A stretch of 64,000 nt of DNA, taken from contig NC_135783.1 in NCBI RefSeq assembly GCF_051106095.1, positions 192,342,947 to 192,406,946 on the forward strand, given 5' to 3'. This document shows positions 10,446 through 22,194 of this stretch, piece by piece. The translations under genes and the position numbers were made by a program. The DNA is from Pogona vitticeps (Eukaryota > Chordata > Lepidosauria > Squamata > Agamidae). The notes beneath the pieces were generated by a model. The model was not told the DNA's origin, searched no databases, and saw only the letters and a program-made list of their open reading frames with translations. Positions within the stretch are counted from its first letter, which is position 1, and every line of letters begins with the position of its first letter.

Positions 10446-12660
10446 ATCTTATTTCCTTTTAATCAATATAGAATAACAACATACGCTTGTTCCATGCATT
10501 ATTTCACAAAGTTACAAAAAGAAAAATGTCAGTCGTGAACAGTCAATGCAATAAACCATGATGGAATATTTTTCTGGAAAAGAAATAGGCTTTAGTCTCA
10601 ACCTTGAGGCTTCTTTAGGGGGGAAAAGAAGTGAAATATTGATCGATAACATTTGCAGCCAGTGATGGCTCAAGTATAAGACGCAAAGGACACCATGGCA
10701 TGAAGAGTGATGCATACCAGAAAAGCACTTCTCATTAATTTATGGTAATAATAAAGCCCAGTTACTTGACAATAAAATAATGGAACAATGTGTTCCATTT
10801 CTTTCAGGTAATGCCTTTTAAGTGAGGAAGTACTCAGAGCTGGGGGACTCCTTAAAAACATACTCAAGCATTTAATATTCTACTCTTTTAATTGCTACCC
10901 TCCTTCTATTGCCTTTTATTTTTTTTAAACAGGGATATAAATAGAGTAGGATAAATAAATGGGCTTTGTTGCCTAAGACCAAGGGCTTTTATGATGTTTC
11001 TTCCAAGTGGAAAATTTTGCTACTCTTGTTTTTCCCAAGTTCAAGACTCAGCTGGCTTCAGGAGTTGGTCTCGTTGGGCACCTCCCAATGTCCACACTTC
11101 AGAGGGAGTCCTGCTGTTAGACCTTTGCCCTGACCGAGCACCTTTTCACAGCTGCCACTGGCTCACACCCTTTCTTCAAGCACACAGGTATGAGGAGTTC
11201 AAGGAGAATGATCTGCAGCCTCCACACCTTGTCTTTTATCCCTGAGCAGGGCTGTGGATTGAGCTAAGTGGGAAATACTGGGTGGTGAAATGGGCAAAGA
11301 CAGGAGTTCACTCATAAAAGCCCACCCGCCCGCCAAACTGAATCCACACACTTACACATTCCCCAGTCATTTCTCAGAGGTCAGCACACAAGTGAAGACC
11401 ACGACTCCTCAGTAGCAGTTGCAACAGTCCTGCAGCACAAAAACACTGAAACTGCACTCTGCACCTCATTTCAGCATGAGTCTTACAGAGCTCAGGGAAA
11501 ATTAGTTCTGAACACACATGCCTAGGATGACACTGTCCAAGTCCAAAAATATTAAACACTCTACATTTTTAAAAGAATGTGAAACTGTTATGTCTCAAGC
11601 AGACAGAAACAAAACAGATATCATGCACGCCCAACCTGTAACCCAGCCATTTGGTCAGCATTGTTACTGCACGGCAGTGCAGCAAATGATATTGTGCAGC
11701 AGAGCAAATCAACAGTCTACAAGGCAATTCTAAAAATGGGAGCAACCCCAACAAAAAGGTATAACTTATAAACTGAGGTTCAGATCAGCACCAAACATGG
11801 TACAGGAAGAGTAGACAGTTTGATGTTGCTCTGTACCACATTTAGTGATATTTGGTTAAATAATTTGAGAATTAATGGGTTTTTTAGAAGTATAGATGTG
11901 ATTCCCCCCCCTTCATTCACAGATAATATTTTTTGACAGCAGATAAGAAATTGCTAAAATATATTTCAAACACCTAACTTTTTACTTTTAAAAATAGTAA
12001 TTACCTAATCTCCTTTTAATTTTTTTTTGTATCAAATCCATCCAATAGTTGTAAAAAATTGTTAACTAAAAAGGCTCTTCAAGCATGAAAAACAGGCTTT
12101 CAGCGTGCTCAGTAGAAGCTTGCTAGAAAGAACAATGGTTCACAAGCATTTACTTGCCCTTCATTTGCTCCATCATCATCTGGCGAGCTGAATGAAGACA
12201 GCAACAGAGACCTGGACTTTTGTGAGTTTTTGCTCTTAAAGGGCTAGACTCTGCTGAACAGTCTTCAAAGTCTTCTCTTTCTCCACTTTGAACAGGCAGA
12301 AATTCAACCAGAGCAGCTCTTGTTTTATCCAGCTGGAAGACTAGCATTTCCTTCTGTCTGTCTTTGCAGTTTTTTTAAAAAAATCTTCATTTCTTTTGAT
12401 ATTCTCCCCGCCACATACACACCTCCAATTATCACATTTAGAATCATATACTTCTGGACTGTGGGATTATTAATGGCATTTTAACATGTTAGAATCAATG
12501 TTTCCATATTTTTAGGCAAGCTTCCTCAAATGTGAGTGGATGGGAAAGAATAGAGCACATGGGGAAGAGTTTGTCCAAGCAAAGCCTTCTAGCCCAATGA
12601 GATAACACCCGTTATAAATGGGAGGGGTTTTTATAGCCTAATGTGATTGCCCTTTGCCAT
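10446..12660. other. No gene seen; possible old repeat at 11770-11880
   Basis: No coding exon was recognised. The segment near 11770-11880 (with GATCAGCACCAAACATGGTA) resembles a phrase I associate with old dispersed repeats, but I cannot name it. Confidence 0.4.
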
Positions 12661-12719
12661 TAACTTGATTAGTAAATGATACAGTCATTGAAGTCATACA
12701 AATTTCGGATCATGCCAGA

Positions 12720-13151
12720 TTGAATATGGAGTTGATGCTTAAATGTGATTATAAGGAGGTAAACAGGTGGAGAATTGATACAAATATATTTAGGTACCCA
12801 AACCTGATTGAAAATTTTCAAAAAGGTTTAGAAGAAACATGGGAAATAAATGAGAAGGGAGGAGGTAAACCTAAGGTAATTTGGGACACAATGAAATCTG
12901 AGGCAAGAGGGTATGCATGTAAGATGTCATATATGCTTAAGAAAAACCAGGGGAAAAGAATACGGGAATTAGAAGATAATATAAAGGAATTAGAAAAAAT
13001 TGTTATAAACACTAGAGATAAAAGAGCAATAATAGAATTACAAGCAAAGAGGAAGGAGTTGGAGGGAATTGATTTGGAAAAGGTACAAAGAATTTTAATT
13101 TATTTAAAAAGAATTTTTTTGAATATAGTAATAAGAATTCTAAATTATTAG
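12720..13151 (+). pseudogene. L1 ORF2 remnant: endonuclease end and linker
   Basis: A 143-codon open stretch starts just after the SDHA motif that marks the end of the APE-type endonuclease. It is rich in Lys and Glu, with RIRELEDNIKELEKIV suggesting a coiled region. This matches the linker between endonuclease and reverse transcriptase in L1 ORF2. It ends before the RT core; the RT motifs lie downstream in broken frames. Confidence 0.7.
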
Positions 13152-15436
13152 CTAAAGCGTCTTCTATAAAAAAGAATAAAAGCAATATAGGTGTAATACA
13201 AGATATGAATGGAAAAAGATGTAATAAGGAGAAACTGGAAGCTTTTCAAACATTTTATAAAGCCCTATATAATAGTAAAAATCCTTCCATAATAAAAATT
13301 AAAGTGTACATAAAAACAATTTTAATAAGAAAGTCTCAGATGAGGATAAAAACATAATGGAACAGCTGATTACGGATAAAGAAATAGAGGATATTATAAA
13401 TAATTTAAAGGCAGGAAAGACCCCTGGAAAAGACGGATTAGGCCCAGAGTACTGTATTATAAGGCATTTAAAAAGATTCTCATACCAAAATTAAAATAGT
13501 TATTTAATAAGATATTAAAGGGCGAAGAAATCCCACTATCATGGAGAGAATCACTCATTGTTTTAATATTGAAACCACATAAAAATCCTATAAATATGGA
13601 AGCATACAGACCCATATCACCGATAAATCAAAATGCTAAGATATTCACAGCAATAATGGCAAAAAGATTGAATAGGTTTATGTTGAAATAGATTGAAAAA
13701 AATCAAAATGGATTCATACTAGGTAGGCAACTGTCAGATTTAATGAGGATACTTAATGCACCTAGCTAAAGAAATTAATTCTAAGGCAGGAGTAATATCG
13801 TTAGCTATATTTAAAGCATTTGATTCAGTGGAATGATATTCATTAAAGATATTAATTAATTATTTAGGGTTTGGACCTAATTTTAATCAGATAATCCATC
13901 AACTTTATTAACAGAATACAGCCAGAGTAATAGTTAATTATGATATAACTGAGATAATACACCTAGGCCGAGGTACAAGACAAGGTTGCCCCTTATCTCC
14001 AGTACTATTTACAATGATAATTGAATTATTGGCACAGATAATTAGAGACGATAAACAGATTAGAGGGATAGATAATAAAGAAAATGGTAAGATAAATGTA
14101 TTTGGTGATGATACATTATTAATAGTTAAAAATCCAGTTGAAACAATTGAAAGACTTAAAATACAATTGTATTTTGTTGAACCATTCAGATGAGGAGAAA
14201 AGAAAAATGAAAATAATATTTGAAGGTAAAATTGGAAATATTATGAAATACTTAGGGATTAATATTGTCTGGAACTTACAAGAAATAATTAAAATAAACT
14301 TGGATAGATTAAAAACAGAGATAAATGGAAGGATAAAAGAATATCAGAAATTAAAGATTTGGAGGAGGAGCTACGTCCTGGTGAAGCTAGCAGCTCTTGG
14401 GAACAGCTCCTGGAGAAGCTAGAACCACTTCGGTCTGGGATCCCCCTAGAAATGGGGGAACCGAGGGGGGGTCAGGAGAGACCCTTCTGCAGCAGTTGGT
14501 GAGCTACAGAAGCTAGAAGATTGGGCAGCAACTCGATTTTTCTTTCTTCTGGAAATTCACATGAGCACGGACCAAAGATGGGAGCCATTTTTGGCAATCA
14601 GCCAAGACAGCTCCGTTCGCCGAGAATAAGAGAACAAGAAGCATGGTGAAAATATATAACAAATTAAGTGGAAGCCCTTGTTCTATGAAAAAACCCATTA
14701 AAATGAAGAACAAGTGATTGTGTGAAAATTTATGACCGAAATGAGATAAGGAGCGGCGTATTTAGCTGATTCAAGGTCGAGTTGATTTAAGGGAACAGTC
14801 CGGCAGAAATAGCTCTTGTCTCTATTAAAGAAAAAAAAACTCCTGGAGAATTAACACTGGACAGGCTTTGAAAGAATAAATTCTGCTGTAAGCTGTTCAC
14901 TTTGGACCTTTTCTCCTTTTGGATATATATCTTTAGACTGTGTGGGACTCTGTTTTCTGTGGATAATACATTTGCTGGGACTCGGATTGCTGGACCTCCC
15001 TTTTTTGGGGGAGGAGAAAGAAGCCTTTGGAAGTAAAAAAAGAAAAACAGACTGTGAGCTGTAAACTGAGAGCCATATGGCTTGAACTGAACTATTTTGA
15101 TAAATGACACTCTGAAAATACAGTCTTGCTGGTTGAAGGTAACAATAAACTTTGAGAAGAGAAAAGAAGAAACAACCGGTCTGGAGGTTGGCGACGAGAA
15201 AAGGGATTGGACTACAAAGACACTTGAGAGATTCATGTTTTAAATTTCATTTCATGTTTGAGTGTGCCTGCTATTTTACTGTTAACACTGTAATAATTGT
15301 AATGCGAAATACTGGACTCGAGGTTGATCTATATATTATCTATATTTGGGCAAAGGGGAGAGGGAATTCCAAGTGAGGGATAAAATAGTGGAAACTGAAG
15401 AGTATTTTGTATATATAGATCAGATATACTGGAAAA

Positions 15437-15799
15437 ATGGAACCTCTCCCTGGGAAAATCAGAGATCAATGGCTAGAGTGGAAAATCTCCTTTCAAATGA
15501 CAGTATTGAAAGAATTTACGCAGGTAAATTATTATCTTGACCAGATGCAAGATGTAATTAAAGACGCTAAGGAAGAGAAAAGAGCAGAGGTTAAATTACA
15601 TCTAAAAGAAATGCTAGAACTGGATGTATTGATGGCAATACCAGATAATATAAAGGGGATGGTGTGTCACCCAGTAAGCTACGTAGCTATAGCAGCTAGG
15701 AAAACTGAGGCTGAAAAGCGAACTATTGCTTTAGGTGTTGTTTTCCCCTCCAAAATACGGAAGAAAACAGAGTCACAGAAACAAAAGAAACACATGTAG
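15437..15799 (+). pseudogene. Open frame in the short L1 derivative
   Basis: This 120-codon frame encodes a charged, probably helical product with a Lys-rich C-terminus (KIRKKTESQKQKKHM). It lies where ORF1 would be expected between the L1 5' UTR and the 3' end. I see no RRM or zinc-knuckle motif that would prove ORF1 identity. An overlapping frame at 15346-15540 covers the same stretch. Confidence 0.4.
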
Positions 15800-15886
15800 A
15801 AAAGGGGGGAAGTGAGCAGAATCTATACTATTTCAGGCCTGTCGAGCATACTCTCAAGACAAAAGGAGGGTGAAAGAGGGGATATA

Positions 15887-16311
15887 CAGTGGTGCCCCGC
15901 ATAGCGAGGTTAATCCGTTCCGGATTAACCCTCGCTATGCGGAATCGTCGCTAAACGGGTAGGGGAAACGTATTGAAACGCATTAAACTAAGTTTAATGC
16001 GTTCCAATACCTTGCTTACTTACCCGTTCAGCGAGGATTCCCCTTGCCGGCAGCCATTTTCGCGCCCTCGCTAAACGAGGGCAGGGAGCGAAAATGGCTG
16101 CCGGCAGCCATTTCCGGGCTTCCGGCGGCCATTTTGGAACCGCCGATCAGCTGTTCGGTGGCTCCAAAATGGCCACCGCAATACCCGATCTTCGCAATGC
16201 GGGTTTTCCCCATTGCGAAGATCGGGTATGTTTCCGTATAGCGATCCCGAAAAAGGGATCGCTATACGGAAACATCGCTATACGGTGCACTCGCTAAGCG
16301 AGGCACCACTG
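15887..16311. mobile_element. Tigger-like MITE, copy 3, inside the L1 derivative
   Basis: The left end is CAGTGGTGCCCCGC and the right end GCGAGGCACCACTG, both flanked by TA (15885-15886 and 16312-16313). Several inner hairpins are visible: GGTTAATCCGTTCC region, GAAAATGGCTGCCGGCAGCC, and CGATCCCGAAAAAGGGATCG. It is the youngest of three nested layers here. It is non-coding. Confidence 0.85.
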
Positions 16312-16421
16312 TACCTCACAATTGGACGTGGTGTTCTGATGGTGTTGGAATAACTTAGACTTAAGCTGTGTTATAAGTGTAAGTTGAAAGCTATAGGGGT
16401 AAATACATAGACAAAATAGTT

Positions 16422-16480
16422 AGAAGAAGAAGAAGAAGAAGAAGAAGAAGAAGAAGAAGAAGAAGAAGAAGAAGAAGAAA
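16422..16480. repeat. (AGA)n microsatellite in the L1 3' UTR
   Basis: About 19 uninterrupted AGA trinucleotides lie within the 3' part of the short L1 derivative, giving a purine-only run that could form a triplex. Confidence 0.95.
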
Positions 16481-16678
16481 GATGAGCTTTTACTGGAATA
16501 TGAATAGATTATATGTTTATATACTTGATATGAAAAGATTGAATGATTGTATATCTGATGTTCTCTTATACTCAAAACCCTTTTCCCACCCCTTCCACTG
16601 CCCTTTACCTTTTGTATTCCTTCCCTATTTCCCAATAGTTTTGAAAATAAATAAATAAAAAAAAGAAATTAAAGATTT

Positions 16679-18117
16679 CATGGTTTGACAGAGTGGCATT
16701 ATGTAAAATGAAAATAATTTCTAAATTGAACTTTATATTTTGGATGCTTCTTATAAAGATTACAGAAAAACAACTGAAAGAGTGGCAGACAATGATAAAT
16801 TGTTACTATAACAGAAATAAACAAGTGAGGATCAATAAAAAATTATGGTATGTTACACCAAAAAGGGAGGTCTTGGATTACCTAACATAAAATTATATTA
16901 TATAGTGAATCAGCTTAGACATATCCCAGATATAATTAAGGGTAATAAAAATTTAATCTGGACAGATATAGAGATGGAGGGTATATACATGAAAGAGTGG
17001 AAGGTATATTCATTAAAGAAAAAATTGGAGAAGAGGTTGAAAAGATTAATAATCCTTTCCTTAAAAGTATGTTAGAAAATTGGAAAAAAATTTAGAGGTG
17101 TGTTGAGTCCACCGATCTCTCCTTTATCTCAGGTGGTGGAATTAAGGAACTTTTCAGAAAATGTAAAAAACTTCAAGAATATATAAAAAGTAAAGAGATA
17201 AATAGATTAAAAGATTGGAGAGAGAAGATAAGAGATAAAGAAGATATTAAAAAGGTACTAGGAGGAGAGGGGATTTCATGGTTAATTCAATTAGAAAGGT
17301 GGACAAGTGAATGGAATACTAAAGAAAGGAAAGGTAGAAAAATGACAAAATTTGAAGAAATTATACAAAAAAGATTGAAATCAGAGGAAAAGACAGAAAG
17401 AAAAGGAACTGTAAGCCAAATATATAAATTATTAATGCAAGCTGAACAGGGTACACAAGGATTAAAAATGCAATGGCAAAATGATTTGGATAAAGAAGTA
17501 ATAGGTGAAGAATGGGATAAAATATGGGATCAGTGAATTATGAAGAACATGTCAGTAAGGATAAAAGAAAATTGTTACAAAGTAATATGGAGGTGGTATT
17601 TAACACCAATTAAAATGAATATAATAGTTAAAAGTGTGTCTACATTATGTTGGAGGTGTAAAAAAGAGAAGGGGACATATCTATATATGTGGTGGATATG
17701 TGAAACAAGAAAGAAAGAATGGAATTTAATTTTTAAAGAAATATCTGAAATAATTTGATTGAATATTTAAATGTCTCAATTAATGGCTTTACTGAATGTG
17801 ATTAAGAAGGATCAATTGTTGGAAGAAAATAAGGATTTAATAGTAATGATGATTACGGCTGCAAGGTTAATTTTTGCAAGAAACTGGAAAAATGATAATC
17901 AATTTAATTTAGAGAAATGGTATAGAGAATTATGGGATATGGCAATTAATGATAAACTGACATGTGATATGAAAGTAAGAAGAGGCCAATTGAAAAATAA
18001 TGATTTCACGAAAATATGGAATGTATTTTTGGAATATGTATTTCGGAGAGGGAAGGGGTATACACCAAGGGAAGAAACAATGACATTTTGGAGTGAAAAT
18101 GGATTGAATGACGTTTA
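16679..18117 (+). pseudogene. L1 ORF2 remnant: C-terminal region
   Basis: Successive open stretches at 16693-16890, 16845-17075, 17342-17536, 17540-17758 and 17771-18118 together cover the part of L1 ORF2 downstream of the RT. The first, with translation ALCKMKIISKLNFIFWML, resembles the L1 motif after the RT domain. A Cys-containing segment at about 17640-17700 (TLCWRCKKEKGTYLYMWWIC) resembles the C-rich motif near the end of ORF2. The frame changes repeatedly, so it is not functional. Confidence 0.7.
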
Positions 18118-18258
18118 ATGCTAGTCCTGAAGGTGATAAGGGCACTAGTGTAATTGTATTTTATTGTTCTGTATTTTTTAATTGTTTTTATAGATTTTTT
18201 GTGTGGTAGTAGGTTTATGTTGTATTAATAAAAAATTTAAAAACCAAAAAAAAAAAAG

Positions 18259-19645
18259 TTTTTTCCCTACCTTTGGCATTTCAGGGAAACGTCCTCTGCC
18301 TCCTCATGTTTTGCCTGCTTACATTGCATTTCTTGTTGATAGCCTTCTGACTTCCAACCAAGCAAGAAGCATGGAGGTCTCTTCACATGGCGCAGACTCC
18401 ATTTTCCTTTTTTTATCTTCTGACTGTAATTACCAATGATAACTGTAAGTAAAGATACCTTTTTGTACTTTAAACACTTTCTAGAGTGATTCGATCATGC
18501 AAAACATTAGTTAGTGTGGAAAAGAAAGCAGAGGTGACGAGACTGAGCTGATCTCTCCATGTGTCCATGTTGCTATTTGTTCTATCTCATACTCCACTAA
18601 CTAAAAGGAATAAATGACATTCCCAATAGAAATCCAGCCATGCCTAAGCAAAATTAATAGAATGGGTAATTTATTTGGCATAGTAATAAAGGATTCCTTT
18701 CAAGTAAGCACAGCTTTAATGCATTATTTAATGTTTTTTATCCCAACCTTTCCCTTTGGCAGGAAATGAGGATAAAAAAGGATTTTAAAAAAGGAGTAAA
18801 AGGGGGATGAGAGTGAAAGAAAATAGAATAGGAAGAAAGGGCACACACCCCTGTACTACTTTTGCACATTAAACATCTTTTGCCAGCAACCTATACAAAA
18901 ATCTTCTGTTTTGTAATAAAACAAAAATATTAAGAAATATTTGAGGTTTATCCAGACCATTCCAACAAGCATGGAGTTGAACTGGAATGTATGAGTGTGC
19001 ACAGATTAAGCATGATGGGATTTATCTGGGGTACAATGAAAACAAGGATCTGATGGTAGAGTAGGGGAACCAATCAGGTGGTTCAGAAGGAGGAATGAGG
19101 ACCTGGTCAGGAAGAAGGTGTGTACTTAGACGTCAGCAACCAGTAGGACATGTGTGTAGCATATCATCACAGCCAGAATCGGAACACAGACACAACGTTA
19201 CCAAGATAGCATGTTGGGAAACCAAATGCCCTCAGGTTTACTTAAGTACTTTATCATGCTGCTTCTTGATGGATAAAAAAATAGAGTGAAAAAACTGCAG
19301 TTCACAGCAGTTCACTCCTGAAACATCACGTGTGTGTTTAAAGCCAAAACACTTTGCAAAGCTAAAGCATAATAACCCTCCCTCTCAGCTACTTTCCTGC
19401 TATATTTCATTTCTCACAATATATGCCACACATTAGCCAAGCAATAAGGAGCAAGCCTTTTGGCAATACGTTTTCAGGCATAAATGTATGCCTCCTGAAA
19501 CCATTTCAAAATATGATATGGGAAGAGAAAATTGACAAAGCCTGCCAGGTAATAAAATAAAATAAAGGAAAAAAATAAAATTGTGTATGAATAATCAAGC
19601 AAGTATATTGACTCTTAGAAACAAAAATCCTAGAAGTAGGAATGT
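18259..19645. other. No gene seen
   Basis: Unique sequence with no recognised exon or repeat. Confidence 0.45.
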
Positions 19646-20232
19646 AGAGGTGTTGTGGGTAGATTAATGGACTTGGATTCAGGAGGCCTGGGTTCTAATC
19701 CCCGCTCAGCCATGGAAACTCAGTTGTAGAGGGTTGTAGAACTAGTAAAGGTAAAGGTTCCCCTTGACATTTTTTAGTCAGTTGTGTTTGACTCTAGGGG
19801 GCGGTGCTCATCTCCGTTTCCAAGCCGTAGAGCCAGCATTTGACTGAAGACAGTTTCCGTTGTCACGTGGCCAGCATGACTATACACGGAACACTGTTTA
19901 CCTTCCCACTGAGGTGGTACCTATTTATCGACTCGCATTTACATGCTTTTGAACTGCTAGGTTGGCGGGAGCTGGGACAAAGCGACGGGCGCTCACTCCG
20001 TCGCGTGGATTCAATCTTACAACTGCTGGTCTTCTGACCCTGCAGCACAGGCTTCTGCAGTTTAGCCCACAGCGCCACCATGTCCCTCCGCAGCACCACC
20101 ACGTCCCTAGAACTAGTAACTAAGTAAGAACAAGTAAAACCACTCCTTAAATACCTCACTTACTTCACAAGCCCTCCTAAGGTAACTATACATTGGTTCT
20201 GACTTGGTGGCACCTAACTGGGACAGTAAAAG
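19646..20232 (+). mobile_element. tRNA-derived SINE, split by another SINE
   Basis: The head reads GTTGTGGGTAGATTAATGGA, then GGCCTGGGTTCTAATCCCCG (B-box-like). The tail lies beyond the insertion at about 20186-20225 with TTCTGACTTGGTGGCACCTA. The segment 19749-20107 is a later insertion. The outer copy is older and related to the SINE at 10266-10445. Confidence 0.7.
19749..20107 (-). mobile_element. tRNA-derived SINE with (ACCTTT)n tail, nested
   Basis: On the minus strand the head contains GTGGCGCTGTGGGCTAAACT (A-box-like) and AAGATTGAATCCACGCGACG (B-box-like). It runs through a conserved body to GTCAAGGGGAACCTTTACCT. It is flanked by the 12-bp target duplication TAGAACTAGTAA (19737-19748 and 20108-20119), so it is a full insertion. 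A second, truncated copy lies at 26041-26300. The region before the tail resembles the 3' end of BovB, as expected for SINEs that borrow BovB machinery, but that link is inference. Confidence 0.8.
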
Positions 20233-21607
20233 CTATGTAGGCAAATAAAACTTGTGAAAAAATACAAAAAGAGTGTGGAAATTGCTGGAACAATTTTAAC
20301 AAAGAAAATGTTTATTCCAGGATAACCAGATTAAGTTTGGAAATGCTTATCTATGCTTGTCCGATTTCATTGTGGTATTAACTCTTTACTGGGATATTGT
20401 CAGCTAGGACGGACCTTGAAAATGTTTGCCAGCTGTAGTCCAAAAGCAGGTTTCTGTGATTTGCCCTGTAAATCTGCCTTTGGGTTGGCTTGTAAGGAGC
20501 GCCTCCCAGTGAAGTCGGATAGAGAAGGCAAACTTGGTGGGACCAGATGTAATTCTTTATAGTTTGAATATTATCTCACAAAGTATACAAAGCATAGCTC
20601 AAGTCTCTGCAAGCCTACTCAGGAGGAAACCTTAGTATCACAGCTGTTGTCTATGCAGTAGCTTTCCTGTCCACAGCCCAGCTCAGTTCTAGGCAGAATA
20701 TTTAACACTGAAAAGGATTTGAAGACCTTCATAGTGACAGTACCCTCTCCAGCTGTGGATCAGACATTATACAAAGCTTGAGGGCCCAGTGTTTAAACCC
20801 GATATGAGTCACATCTGCCCTCTGTATGCCATGCCCAACATACTCGGCCATAGCTATGATTTGCAACAGGAAAACGGAGCAAAGAAATAGAGGTGCTACT
20901 GGAAGGTTACCTACCAACAAAAATATATATCAGTCCCTCTGAAATAAAAGTTTGTAGGGTTTTGAGAGGATGCTTCACGGGTGGTTTTATGAATCCCTTA
21001 CTAGAAACTCATTTAATGCCCTAATACTGTAGGTTAAAAGAAAGCAAGCTAGTACCTCCCCCCCCCCCGGATGTTTTTGAGCACAATTGCAACACTGCAG
21101 ACCATGTTGGTTGGTGTTGATAATTCCCAAAGTTTGGAGGGAAAGGCATACATCTCTGCTATAAAATCCTGGAGCCCACTGGAATATATTTCTCTCTCTC
21201 TCTCACACACACACACACAAAGTATCTGGATGCAAATTTTGCCATCCAGTAGCAAAATTTCCTACTAAAGATTTTGGTATTCCTCCCACCCAGAATGCAC
21301 ATTTATTCTATAGTGAGTAAAAGAGAGGCTTACGAAACCTAACTCTATTTAGAGCAAGTTGCTTCATAGCCACTCCAGACCATTAAACATTCAAAGCGTT
21401 AACAACAGAAAGTATACCCTAGACAACAATGATGATTGCTTGAAATTGTGTGGAACTCCACAGGCTCCTGTCTGCAGCAAAGCAAGTGTTGGTGAAAAGC
21501 ACAGCACAACTAGGGAAGACCAATAATATAGCCATCATCTTGATGCAGCTACTTTAAGAAAGAGTTCTGAGAAAATTTATATACATTTGTTTCATAAATA
21601 AACAGAT
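20233..21607. other. No gene seen; minor simple repeats
   Basis: No exon was recognised. A poly(C) run lies at 21058-21068 and a short (CT)n(CA)n run at 21191-21220. Confidence 0.45.
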
Positions 21608-21842
21608 AAGCTGGCTGGGTAGTTCAGTGAGCTAGGCATCTGGCTGCTGAGCCAGAGGTTGGGAATTCAGTTCCCCCGCTGCGCTTCCTGGGCCACCCTC
21701 TGTGGCCTTGGGCAAGTTGTACAGTCCCAGGATGCCCCTAGAAGAAGGGAATGGCTAACCTCCTCCAAGTCCTTGATACCCAGAAAACCCCGAAAAGAGT
21801 ACCATAATTCAGAATTGACTTGGCAGCACACAATTATTTAAT
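21608..21842 (+). mobile_element. tRNA-derived SINE, apparently full length
   Basis: The head AAGCTGGCTGGGTAGTTCAG and TGAGCTAGGCATCTGGCTGC has a clear A-box (TRGYNNARNNG form), followed by a B-box-like GGGAATTCAGTTCCCC. The body is followed by the tail CAGAATTGACTTGGCAGCAC and ACAATTATTTA. The tail is shared with the fragments at 20186-20225 and 44160-44218. It is a SINE, not a tRNA gene: no cloverleaf can be closed. Confidence 0.75.
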
Positions 21843-21910
21843 GAGATATAGGGTCCAGACTGACTGATTTTTTAAAAACCAATTTAGCTATGTTGTTATA
21901 TTTGAACCGT

Positions 21911-22192
21911 GTTTCTGCAAAAATAAGATAGGGCCTTATATTAATCTTTGCTCCAAAAAACGCATTAGGGCTTATTTTCAGGGGATGTTTTATTTTATTT
22001 TTCATGTACAACAATCTACATTACTTTAAATACAGTCATGCCATCGTCTTCTGGTTGCCGCACAATGGTGGAGGGCAGTGTTTCACGTAACAGGGGCTTA
22101 TTTTTGGGTTAGGGCTTGTATTACGAACACCCTGAAAAATCATACTAGGGCTTATTTTCAGGTTAGGTCTTATTTTCATGAAAACAGGGTAA
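21911..22192. mobile_element. MITE with CCTGAAAATAAGCCC arms, copy 2
   Basis: The element begins ACCGTGTTTCTGCAAAAATA and ends GGTCTTATTTTCATGAAAAC AGGGT, giving inverted ends. It carries repeated GGGCTTATTTTCAGG blocks. It shares the centre TCTGGTTGCCGCACAATGGT (plus strand) with the minus strand of the copy at 852-1114. Confidence 0.7.
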
Positions 22193-22194
22193 TA

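Larger units (their letters stand above)
14361..16663 (+). mobile_element. Short L1 derivative inserted in the L1
   Basis: The insertion is bounded by a 15-bp target duplication, AGAAATTAAAGATTT, at 14346-14360 and 16664-16678. It begins with a 5'-UTR-like GGAGGAGGAGCTACGTCC and ends with AATAAATAAATAAAAAAAA. Without the inner MITE it is about 1.9 kb. It carries a 5' UTR, one modest open frame (15437-15799) and a 3' UTR with an (AGA)n run, but no reverse transcriptase. It therefore looks like a non-autonomous L1 derivative mobilised by L1 machinery, comparable in layout to HAL1-type half-L1s. Confidence 0.75.
12665..18258 (+). mobile_element. L1 LINE, 5'-truncated, split by a later insertion
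   Basis: The element is present as 12665-14360 and 16679-18258. It starts near the end of the endonuclease domain (translation with SDHA) and runs through the reverse transcriptase: GKTPGKDG at about 13417, RQGCPLSPVLF at about 13978 and FGDD at about 14101. It then continues through the C-terminal region to a short 3' UTR and an A-rich tail at 18228-18258. Many stops and shifts interrupt the frame, so it is inactive. The composition is very A-rich on the sense strand, typical of L1. No target duplication was found for this outer copy. Confidence 0.85.

Noticed and set aside
21608-21690. tRNA gene
   Set aside because: A- and B-box-like words are present, but no complete cloverleaf; body and tail mark it as a SINE.
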